In this document: positions 1-5,299 of the stretch, piece by piece | Layout: the number at the start of each line of letters is the position of its first letter | How positions within the stretch are numbered: position 1 is the stretch's first letter | DNA from: an uncultured Marinosulfonomonas sp. | GTDB taxonomy: Bacteria > Pseudomonadota > Alphaproteobacteria > Rhodobacterales > Rhodobacteraceae | Reading direction: 5' to 3' | NCBI GenBank assembly: GCA_947311455.1 | Contig: CAMZKY010000073.1 | Coordinates: 1-9,951 of the forward strand | Length of the DNA: 9,951 nt | Notes under the pieces: generated by a model | The model's input: the letters and a program-made list of their open reading frames with translations, nothing else | Databases searched by the model: none | What the model was told of the DNA's origin: nothing | Position numbers and translations under genes: made by a program

Positions 1-22
1 CCCTTTGCAAACCATGAGAAGG
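1..22 (-). repeat. Hairpin element copy A (partial, cut by window edge)
   Basis: On the minus strand the OrfB piece ending in GKGNCY is followed by CCTTCTCATGGTTTGC, which matches the left part of the copy at 567-609 (CCTCTCATGGTTTGC). Only the left box and the first stem arm (TGGTTTGC, plus-strand 7-14) are visible. The returning arm would lie outside the window. Its stem sequence is identical to that of the 567-609 copy and unlike the others. Confidence 0.6.
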
Positions 23-182
23 ATAGCAATTTCCCTTGCCGCTCATGGATACTTTGAAGCCATTCTGGCGCAGGATTTTCTGATAGTCATGCGAACAATA
101 TTGACTGCCGCGATCTGAATGGTGAATGCAGCCCTTAGGCGGCCTGCGCAGAGCAATAGCCATGTTCAACGCCCTGATTGCC

Positions 183-223
183 CTCCTCTCGGTGATGCAA
201 GGGCATCACCTGCCGGGCAGCGG
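183..223 (+). repeat. Hairpin element copy B
   Basis: Plus-strand copy with left box CCTCTC (185-190), a perfect 8-bp stem GGTGATGC/GCATCACC (191-198 with 203-210) around loop AAGG, then a second small palindrome CTGCC-G-GGCAG (210-220). It sits in OrfB between codons for ...KRD and AIRAL, replacing about one residue. Read in the transposase frame it keeps phase but introduces a TGA. Confidence 0.8.
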
Positions 224-251
224 GTCCCTTTTCATTCGGTTCGACACGGCT

Positions 252-295
252 CCCGTTGACCGGCAGGTGATTTTTCTTGAAATCACCGAGAGGGG
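252..295 (-). repeat. Hairpin element copy C
   Basis: Minus-strand copy: CCCTCTC, then a perfect 8-bp stem (plus coordinates 266-273 with 280-287, GGTGATTT/AAATCACC) with a 6-nt loop, then TGCCGGTCAACGGG. It lies between RRVIG and AVSNR of OrfB, where the family normally has one Trp. This copy is in frame and open, adding 15 residues in place of one (PLSVISRKITCRSTG). Confidence 0.8.
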
Positions 296-514
296 GCCGA
301 TTACCCGCCTGGAATAAAGGTCCAGAACTACGGCCAGATAGAGCCAGCCCTCACGGGTCCAGATATAGCTGATATCAACCACCCATTTCTGATTGGGTCG
401 ATCTGCAGAGAAGTTCCGGTTCAACAGGTTTGGTGCAATGTTGAACTTGTGGTTGCTGTCAGTTGTAACCTTGTGTTTATGGGTTCTGACAACAGAAATC
501 CCGTTCTGTCGCAT

Positions 515-554
515 CCATTGCCTGGCAGGTGATGTTTACATCACCGAGAGGGGA
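515..554 (-). repeat. Hairpin element copy D
   Basis: Minus-strand copy: CCCCTCTC, an 8-bp perfect stem (plus coordinates 528-535 with 538-545, GGTGATGT/ACATCACC), then TGCCAGGCAATGG containing the small palindrome TGCC-A-GGCA. It separates RVGR from MRQNGI in OrfB, with a net gain of about 37 nt, which shifts the frame. Confidence 0.8.
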
Positions 555-566
555 CCTCCCGACGCG

Positions 567-609
567 GCCCCTCTCATGGTTTGCAAGCAAACCACTGCCG
601 GGCAGTGGG
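567..609 (+). repeat. Hairpin element copy E
   Basis: Plus-strand copy only 12 bp from copy D and in the opposite orientation. It has CCCCTCTC, then a stem of different sequence (TGGTTTGC at 577-584 with GCAAACCA at 587-594), then an overlapping second perfect 8-bp hairpin CCACTGCC-G-GGCAGTGG (592-608). It separates LEVGH from RVGR in OrfB. Confidence 0.8.
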
Positions 610-720
610 ATGGCCGACTTCCAGACCAATCTCTTTCAGCTCTTCAGTCATCCTTGGCCGACCATAACTGTTCAAGCTTAGGCGGTGCTGTTCTCTGATA
701 TGGGCCAACAGAACCATGTC

Positions 721-760
721 TTCCATTGACCGGCAGGCGATATTTGTACCGCCGAGAGGG
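721..760 (-). repeat. Hairpin element copy F
   Basis: Minus-strand copy: CCCCTCTC, stem GGCGGTA/TATCGCC (plus coordinates 747-753 with 736-742) containing one G-U wobble in the minus-strand RNA, loop CAAA, then TGCCGGTCAATGG. It lies between SQRQR and DMVLL of OrfB, with a net gain of about 37 nt. Confidence 0.8.
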
Positions 761-906
761 GCGCTGACGCTGGCTAATAGGGCGAGACCGATAAGCACGA
801 TACCCACGCGAACTGACATTCATAATCTGGCACAGCCGACCGGTCGGAAGAGCCGCGCGATTTTCTTCGATGAACCTAAACCTCATGGCTTTTGTCCCGC
901 GATGAA

Positions 907-944
907 ACCTCTCGGCGATTGTTCCAATCACCTTCCGGTCAATG
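907..944 (+). repeat. Hairpin element copy G
   Basis: Plus-strand copy: ACCTCTC, stem GGCGATTG/CAATCACC (914-921 with 925-932), loop TTC, then TTCCGGTCAATG. The one imperfect pair is C-A in plus-strand RNA but G-U in minus-strand RNA. It interrupts the end of OrfA just past the slippery site and supplies an early OrfA stop at 939-941. Confidence 0.8.
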
Positions 945-1196
945 GATGGTGGCTTTTTTTAACACTTCCCTCTCCTCACGAAGTAGCCGATTTTCCTTTC
1001 GCAGCATGGCTACTTCTCTTTCCAGATCAGACTGGACAGACGGTTCGGGCAAAGTCTTCCGATCCTGTCGAACCCACCGGCTCAATGTTGAAAACCCGAT
1101 ACCAAAATCAGCAGCTACCTGCTTTCGCGCAAGCCCGCTGGTCAGCGCAACACGCACCGCCTCCTGCCTGAATTCGGCTGATTGTTTCGTTCCCAT
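939..1196 (-). CDS. IS3-family transposase OrfA (DNA-binding subunit)
   Basis: This 85-residue protein is the small OrfA of an IS3-family element. It starts MGTKQSAEFRQEAV, has a helix-turn-helix around residues 20-45 (ARKQVAADFGIGFSTLSRW), and ends in a charged coiled-coil or leucine-zipper segment (LRKENRLLREEREVLKKAT). OrfA binds the IS ends and is fused to OrfB by programmed frameshifting to make the active transposase. The start is backed by a strong AAGGAGA site a few bases upstream. The natural end would be about 19 codons further on, at a TGA overlapping the OrfB ATG at 883-886. Here a hairpin insert (907-944) supplies an earlier in-frame TGA at 939-941, so only two or so residues after the conserved KKAT remain. 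The protein is therefore nearly complete but cannot be joined to OrfB in the usual way. Confidence 0.85.
   Translation of the reverse strand: MGTKQSAEFRQEAVRVALTSGLARKQVAADFGIGFSTLSRWVRQDRKTLPEPSVQSDLEREVAMLRKENRLLREEREVLKKATIH
953..960 (-). promoter_or_regulatory. Slippery heptamer for OrfA-OrfB -1 frameshifting
   Basis: The minus strand reads seven A residues followed by G within the OrfA codons L-K-K-A. A6-7G is the classic slippery site of IS3-family elements, where a -1 slip produces the OrfAB transposase. The hairpin insert at 907-944 begins only about nine bases downstream, the position where IS3 elements often carry a stimulatory stem-loop, but it also brings a stop in the OrfA frame. 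Confidence 0.6.
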
Positions 1197-1211
1197 TCTC
1201 GTTCTCCTTTT

Positions 1212-1224
1212 GCGTATAATACGC
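1212..1224. promoter_or_regulatory. Palindromic -10-like sequence at the OrfA end of the IS
   Basis: GCGTAT-A-ATACGC is a perfect 6-bp inverted repeat that contains TATAAT on the plus strand (1215-1220) and TATTAT on the minus strand. It could serve as a -10 for outward transcription into the plus-strand genes or for the IS itself. I see no convincing -35 at the correct distance on either strand, so the promoter role is tentative. Confidence 0.3.
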
Positions 1225-1302
1225 GGTTAAAGGAGCGGCACAATTCCGTGACAGGTCCACTTTGGTCTTGCCCCCCGCTTTAAAATGCGCTTTGAGTTGC
1301 AT

Positions 1303-2409
1303 ATGACAGAACCACGCTACACCCCGTTGATCGCCTCACTTCCTGCAACCACACCCTTTGTTGGCCCCGAAGTGCAGGAGCGTGCGCGCCGCACTAAATT
1401 CAAAGCCCGTCTTGGCGCGAATGAAAATGTATTTGGCCCATCCCCCAAGGCAATCAAGGCCATGCAAGATGCCGTTGCGGGCATTTGGATGTATGGCGAC
1501 AGTGCCAGCCATGATTTGCGCATAGCGCTTGCGAGCCACCATAATGTGTCAATGGAAAACATTGTTATCGGCGCTGGAATTGACGGATTGCTAGGCTCTT
1601 TGGTTCGGATGATTGTCGGACAAGGGGACGCGGTTGTCACGTCAGCCGGCGCATATCCGACCTTCAACTATCACGTTAATGGATATGGTGGTGTTCTGCA
1701 TCAGGTGCCGTTTCTAGATGATCTCGAAAACCCCAAAGCGCTTATAGCCAAAGCCAAAGAAGTAAACGCCAAACTGATTTATATTGCCAATCCCGACAAT
1801 CCAATGGGCACATGGCACAATGCAAACACCATCAACGATATGATTGCCATGGTGCCAGATGGCACCCTGCTGATCCTTGACGAAGCCTATGTGGAATTTG
1901 CCCCCGAAGGTACCGCCCCCAAAGATCTGACAGACAATCCTAAAGTTATTCGTATGCGCACCTTTTCAAAAGCATACGGCATGGCAGGCGCACGCGTTGG
2001 GGCGGCGATTGGCCATGTTGATCTGATCGAAAGCTTCACCAAAGTACGCGATCATTTCGGGATGAGCCGTGTTTCACAGGCCGGTGCGCTGGCAGCCCTT
2101 CTGGATCAGGACTATCTGCAAAATACCCTTAAAAAAATCTCCAAAGCGCGTATACGTTTGGCCCAAATCGCCAAAGATAATGGGCTGGCCGCCATCCCTT
2201 CGGCCACCAATTTTGTCACCATTGATTGTGGCGCTAACGGCAATTTTGCCCGTGCCGTGGTGGCCGAGATGATTAATCTGGATGTGTTTATTCGTATGCC
2301 GTTCATGGCCCCCGAAGACAGGTGCATCCGTATTTCAGTGGGCACCGATGCCGATCTGGATTTGGTTGCAGAAACATTGCCAAAGGCGTTAATTGCCGCG
2401 CGTGGCTAA
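1303..2409 (+). CDS. HisC-like PLP-dependent aminotransferase (histidinol-phosphate aminotransferase family)
   Basis: A 368-residue fold-type I aminotransferase of the HisC-like class I/II group, expected to move an amino group between an amino acid and a 2-oxo acid in the cytoplasm. Seen: LGANENVFGPSP near the N-terminus, NPDNPMG (about 163-169), DEAYVEF with Asp193 and Tyr196, SKAYGMAGARVG with the PLP-binding Lys at about 223, and RISVG near the C-terminus, where HisC-type enzymes bind the substrate carboxylate. I chose ATG 1303 (MTEPRYTPL) over the in-frame ATG at 1285 because MTEPRY looks like the natural start. Neither has a good ribosome-binding site, and the 1285 start falls in sequence close to the IS border. 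The gene is followed 76 bp later by gnd on the same strand. True HisC function or another specificity cannot be told apart from sequence, and no other his gene is nearby. Confidence 0.88.
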   Translation: MTEPRYTPLIASLPATTPFVGPEVQERARRTKFKARLGANENVFGPSPKAIKAMQDAVAGIWMYGDSASHDLRIALASHHNVSMENIVIGAGIDGLLGSLVRMIVGQGDAVVTSAGAYPTFNYHVNGYGGVLHQVPFLDDLENPKALIAKAKEVNAKLIYIANPDNPMGTWHNANTINDMIAMVPDGTLLILDEAYVEFAPEGTAPKDLTDNPKVIRMRTFSKAYGMAGARVGAAIGHVDLIESFTKVRDHFGMSRVSQAGALAALLDQDYLQNTLKKISKARIRLAQIAKDNGLAAIPSATNFVTIDCGANGNFARAVVAEMINLDVFIRMPFMAPEDRCIRISVGTDADLDLVAETLPKALIAARG

Positions 2410-2485
2410 CATCAAATCCACGTGACCCACTGGCAATCTTATCAATAGCAGTGCATGTTTGCGCCAACAGATAAAGGAATACAAC

Positions 2486-3889
2486 ATGGACTTGGCGCAA
2501 ATCGGCGTTTATGGCTTGGGAACGATGGGTAGCGCGCTTGCGTTGAATATGGCAGATCATGGTTTCAAAGTGGCCGTCACAAATCGCGAAATTGACTGGA
2601 TCAAACCTTTTATAGATGAAGCTGGCAATTTGGCCAAAAATCTGACCAGCTTTGATGATCTGGAAAGCTTTGTGCTCGGATTGGCCAAACCCCGTGTAAT
2701 TCTGTTCATGATCCCCTCCACCAAACCGATGGATATGATGATAAAAGCCGTCAGCCCTCTTTTGGATGAAGGCGATACCATCATTGATGGGGGCAATGCC
2801 AATTTCCACGACACCCGCCGCCGCAGCGCGTTGATGGCGGAGCAGAACCTGCATTTCGTTGGCATGGGCGTGTCAGGCGGCGAAAACGGCGCGCGCAATG
2901 GGCCTTCAATGATGGTGGGTGGCTCAGATCATAGCTGGACGCAGCTTAAACCGATCCTGCAAGCCATTTCGGCCAAACATCAAAACGACCCTTGCGCTGA
3001 TCATCTTGGCCCTGACGGGGCTGGCCATTTTGTCAAAACCGTTCACAACGGGATTGAATACGCGGACATGCAAGGCATTGCCGAAATCTATATGCTGTTA
3101 CGTGACGCCGCAAATTGGTCACCCGAAAAAATCGGGAAATTGTTTGAGGGTTGGAATGATGGCCCGCTTGCCTCGTATCTGGTTGAAATATCGGCCGCCG
3201 TTCTGCAAGCCAAAGACAGCATAACGGGAAATCCGATCACTGAAATAATTGTCGATCAGGCCGGACAAAAAGGCACTGGGCGCTGGACAGCAATCGAAGC
3301 CTTAAAACTGGGCCAATCTGGCAGTGCAATTGAGGCTGCCGTCGGTGCCCGCGCATGGTCAAGCGAAAAACAAACCCGCGAAGTGGCACAATCCATGCTA
3401 AAGGCACAAACCTCTGCTGCAAACATCCCCACCAATGATGATTTGGCCGCCGCATTTATGGTCACCCGTATTCTGGGCCACGCGCAAGGGTTTCGCGTAT
3501 TAAAGGCCGCGTCAGATGAATATGATTGGTCACTTGATATGGCGCGTATCGCCGAAATTTGGCGTGCTGGGTGTATCATCCGCTCGGCGTTGCTTGACGA
3601 TATTTCCGAGGCTTTTCAGGGGAGTTTACCACAAGGAGAATTGATCCTTGCCCCCGTCATCCGTGAAATTCTAAACACTGGCATTGGCAGTTTACGCCGC
3701 GTTGTTAGCGCCGCGATTAGCGCTGGTATTCCTGTGCCGGTGATGTCTGGTGCTTTGGCGTGGTATGACAGCATTCGCACTGCACGTGGGGCCGCCAACA
3801 TGATACAAGCGCAGCGGGATTTCTTTGGCGCGCACGGATTTAAACGCGTTGATCAGGATGGAAATTTTCACGGGCCATGGTGGGGTTAA
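2486..3889 (+). CDS. gnd: 6-phosphogluconate dehydrogenase, decarboxylating
   Basis: This 467-residue cytoplasmic enzyme oxidatively decarboxylates 6-phosphogluconate to ribulose 5-phosphate with NAD(P)+ in the oxidative pentose phosphate pathway. Seen: the nucleotide-binding GLGTMGSALALNM at residues 10-22, GGNANFHDTRRR at 102-113, GVSGGENGARNGPS at about 128-141, catalytic HFVKTVHNGIEY with Lys184, Asn188 and Glu191, GQKGTGRWT from about 260, and the C-terminal AQRDFFGAHGF and FHGPWW. Length matches the classic long form. The start at 2486 is supported by AAAGGA at 2473-2478, seven bases upstream. An in-frame ATG at 2459 lacks such a site. The stop TAA (3887-3889) is immediately followed by the ATG of the next gene, which indicates one transcript and coupled translation. 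I cannot decide the NAD versus NADP preference. Confidence 0.95.
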   Translation: MDLAQIGVYGLGTMGSALALNMADHGFKVAVTNREIDWIKPFIDEAGNLAKNLTSFDDLESFVLGLAKPRVILFMIPSTKPMDMMIKAVSPLLDEGDTIIDGGNANFHDTRRRSALMAEQNLHFVGMGVSGGENGARNGPSMMVGGSDHSWTQLKPILQAISAKHQNDPCADHLGPDGAGHFVKTVHNGIEYADMQGIAEIYMLLRDAANWSPEKIGKLFEGWNDGPLASYLVEISAAVLQAKDSITGNPITEIIVDQAGQKGTGRWTAIEALKLGQSGSAIEAAVGARAWSSEKQTREVAQSMLKAQTSAANIPTNDDLAAAFMVTRILGHAQGFRVLKAASDEYDWSLDMARIAEIWRAGCIIRSALLDDISEAFQGSLPQGELILAPVIREILNTGIGSLRRVVSAAISAGIPVPVMSGALAWYDSIRTARGAANMIQAQRDFFGAHGFKRVDQDGNFHGPWWG

Positions 3890-4861
3890 ATGACAAATAC
3901 GTTTACCTTGGACGATATAAAAGACGCCGCATCGCGTATCCACGCGTATATTGTTCGCACCCCAACTGTTTCTCTGAAACAATCCGGTCTAAAAGATCTG
4001 CTCCCAAAGAATTGCACCACCACCCTAAAGCTTGAACTGCTCCAGATGTCAGGATCTTTCAAAGCACGGGGCAACCTTTTGTCTTTGATGGCCTTAACGT
4101 CTGATCAATTGGAAAACGGCGTCACGGCAGCCAGCGGTGGCAACCATGCGCTGGCATTGGCATGGGCCGCAAAAACGCTTGGAACAACAGCCAAAATCGC
4201 CATTCCTAAATCGGCTGATCCGATACGGATTGAAGGTTGCAGGGCACTTGGGGCCGAATTGGTTTTATGCGAAAGCATCCATACTGCCTTCACAACCATG
4301 GACAAAATCGCCAAAAACGAAAGCCGCAGCATCATCCACCCATTCGAAGGCCGTAGCATGTCGCTTGGTGGGGCCACCTGCGGGTTAGAAATGTTTCAAG
4401 ACATGCCGGATATGGATATCGCTATCCTACCCGTCGGCGGTGGCGGATTGATCAGCGGGATATCCACCGCGCTTAAGCTGTTAAACCCCGAAATTGGAAT
4501 TTACGGGGTCGAACCATTCGGGGCTGACAGCATGTTTCGAAGCTTCCAATCCGGCTCGCCACAGTGCATCGAAAAAGTGGACACAATCGCGGATTCGCTT
4601 GGCTCGCCAACGGCATTACCGTTTTCCTTTGCCCTGACCAAAGCCAACGTCTCTGACATTGTCCGCGTCACGGATGATGAATTGCGCGACACCATGCGCT
4701 TGATGAATCGAGGGTTGAAAATCATGCCTGAACCCGCCTGCGCCGCGTCACTTGCAGGCGCGATCGGGCCATTGAAATCGGTTTGCAAAGGCAAAAAAAT
4801 TGCCCTATTGGCCTGTGGGTCAAATATCAGCTTAGAAAAATTCACCCACTTGACCAGATGA
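3890..4861 (+). CDS. Serine/threonine dehydratase-like PLP enzyme (fold type II)
   Basis: A 323-residue enzyme of the tryptophan-synthase-beta fold (fold type II), the family of threonine and serine dehydratases. These remove the hydroxyl and amino groups to yield a 2-oxo acid and ammonia. Seen: GSFKARGN with the Schiff-base Lys58, the substrate loop AASGGNHALALAWAA at about 79-93, the glycine loop VGGGGLISG at 182-190 that holds the PLP phosphate, and LLACGSNIS near the end. It is short and lacks the C-terminal regulatory domain of biosynthetic IlvA, so it resembles catabolic TdcB-type dehydratases, serine racemases, or EutB-like proteins. The ATG abuts the gnd TAA with no gap, so it is probably translated by ribosomes finishing gnd. 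Substrate is unassigned. Confidence 0.85.
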   Translation: MTNTFTLDDIKDAASRIHAYIVRTPTVSLKQSGLKDLLPKNCTTTLKLELLQMSGSFKARGNLLSLMALTSDQLENGVTAASGGNHALALAWAAKTLGTTAKIAIPKSADPIRIEGCRALGAELVLCESIHTAFTTMDKIAKNESRSIIHPFEGRSMSLGGATCGLEMFQDMPDMDIAILPVGGGGLISGISTALKLLNPEIGIYGVEPFGADSMFRSFQSGSPQCIEKVDTIADSLGSPTALPFSFALTKANVSDIVRVTDDELRDTMRLMNRGLKIMPEPACAASLAGAIGPLKSVCKGKKIALLACGSNISLEKFTHLTR

Positions 4862-4889
4862 ATTTAAAGCGTTCCAATCGTAACTTGTA

Positions 4890-4906
4890 CCGGAATGTTA
4901 ATCCGG
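4890..4906. terminator. Weak stem-loop between convergent genes
   Basis: CCGGA and TCCGG form a 5-bp stem around a 7-nt loop in the 69-bp gap between the dehydratase and the convergent YdcH-like gene. No T-run follows on either strand, so it may be a weak or Rho-aided terminator, or chance. Confidence 0.22.
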
Positions 4907-4930
4907 TTGAGCGGCGCGAGTATTAAAAAC

Positions 4931-5176
4931 TTACTTGGTATCCGCCAAAATCATTTCCCAGATTTCATCCTTGAGCGCCAAGCGCTGTTTGCGCATTTCG
5001 GCCATGTGTAAATCATCGGTCGGTTCAACATCAATTTCGGCCCGGTGCACGGTGCGATTGATCTCGTGATAATCATCAAAAATTTTGGAAAAATGCGCGT
5101 TTTCCTGTTTTAATTTGCTCATTTGCTCAACGCGGTCGGGAAATTCTTCTGACAGTTCGTTGGGGGTGTGTGACAT
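4931..5176 (-). CDS. YdcH-like small protein (DUF465 family)
   Basis: An 81-residue, highly charged, mostly helical protein with no membrane segment or signal peptide. Heptad-like stretches (VEQMSKLKQENAHFSKIFDDYHEINR, then LHMAEMRKQRLALKDEIWEM) and the late RKQRLALKDEI segment fit the YdcH/DUF465 family of short coiled-coil proteins. The molecular function of that family is not established. The start is well supported by GGAGAG (plus positions 5185-5190) nine bases upstream. It points toward and nearly meets the dehydratase gene, and has its own AT-rich upstream region (5195-5225) that may hold its promoter. I see no sign of an operon with the membrane protein behind it, because a strong hairpin lies between them. 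Confidence 0.82.
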   Translation of the reverse strand: MSHTPNELSEEFPDRVEQMSKLKQENAHFSKIFDDYHEINRTVHRAEIDVEPTDDLHMAEMRKQRLALKDEIWEMILADTK

Positions 5177-5256
5177 ATAGATCTCTCCTGTTTTTGTAAA
5201 ATAACATTATTCAAAATCAAGGTTTGGCGACATGACTTACATCAAATCTTAACGAT

Positions 5257-5281
5257 ACCCCCGCGCAGCAAGCGCGGAGGT
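5257..5281 (-). terminator. GC-rich hairpin after the membrane protein gene
   Basis: In minus-strand RNA a 10-bp stem forms (ACCTCCGCGC with GCGCGGGGGT, one G-U pair) around a 5-nt loop, 19 bp after the stop of the 5300-5713 gene. On the plus strand the wobble becomes a C-A mismatch, so the structure favours the minus transcript. There is no proper U-tract, so termination efficiency is uncertain. Confidence 0.5.
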
Positions 5282-5299
5282 AAAAGGATGGTTTGTCCC

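Larger units (their letters stand above)
1..886 (-). pseudogene. IS3-family transposase OrfB (DDE integrase), interrupted by hairpin inserts and cut by the window edge
   Basis: OrfB starts at 886 (MRFRFIEENRAALPTGRLCQ). Its normal order can be followed in pieces: MRFRF...PISQRQR (761-886), DMVLLAHIREQ...GLEVGH (610-720), RVGR (555-566), MRQNGI...YSRRVIG (296-514), AVSNRMKRD (224-250), and AIRALNMAIALRR...SGKGNCY (23-181). The first DDE aspartate is in WVVDISYIW and the second in HHSDRGSQY; the Glu is off the left edge. Each junction carries a hairpin insert of about 40 bp. By comparison with the family pattern (from memory), net gains are about 37, 40, 37, 42 and 39 nt, so some shift the frame, and in-frame stops occur in others. 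Notably no piece has a stop or frameshift of its own. As DNA it reads as a pseudogene; whether the inserts are bypassed is an open question. Confidence 0.8.
1..1259 (-). mobile_element. IS3-family insertion sequence, left part missing, riddled with small hairpin inserts
   Basis: On the minus strand this region encodes the two overlapping frames of an IS3-family element: OrfA (helix-turn-helix, leucine-zipper-like tail) and OrfB (DDE integrase). Visible are the OrfA start at 1196, the slippery A7G at 953-960, the OrfB start at 886, and OrfB motifs such as HHSDRGSQY (about 101-127). The last catalytic Glu of OrfB lies beyond the left edge. The end near OrfA is uncertain. The minus-strand sequence TGGACCTGTC starting at 1259 would fit the TG...CA rule of this family, but the other end is not in the window, so the inverted repeats cannot be matched. 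Seven hairpin elements of about 40 bp interrupt the element (annotated separately). Confidence 0.85.

Noticed and set aside
126..698. Plus-strand open frames in the IS region (126-317, 393-698)
   Set aside because: They run antisense to recognisable IS3 OrfB segments, have no ribosome-binding site, and look like shadow frames.
1..944. CRISPR array or tandem repeat
   Set aside because: Copies are irregularly spaced, in both orientations, vary in their stems, and the sequence between them is transposase coding sequence rather than spacers.
183..944. Integron attC sites
   Set aside because: The units are shorter, lack the R'' and R' core motifs I would expect, and do not bracket gene cassettes; no integrase is present.
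716..1230. Plus-strand open frames of 112 and 151 residues opposite OrfA
   Set aside because: They are antisense to the well-supported OrfA and OrfB start, and their translations show no domain-like pattern.
2303..2898. Minus-strand 183- and 113-residue frames opposite gnd
   Set aside because: They lie wholly across a conserved 6-phosphogluconate dehydrogenase and are complementary-strand shadows.
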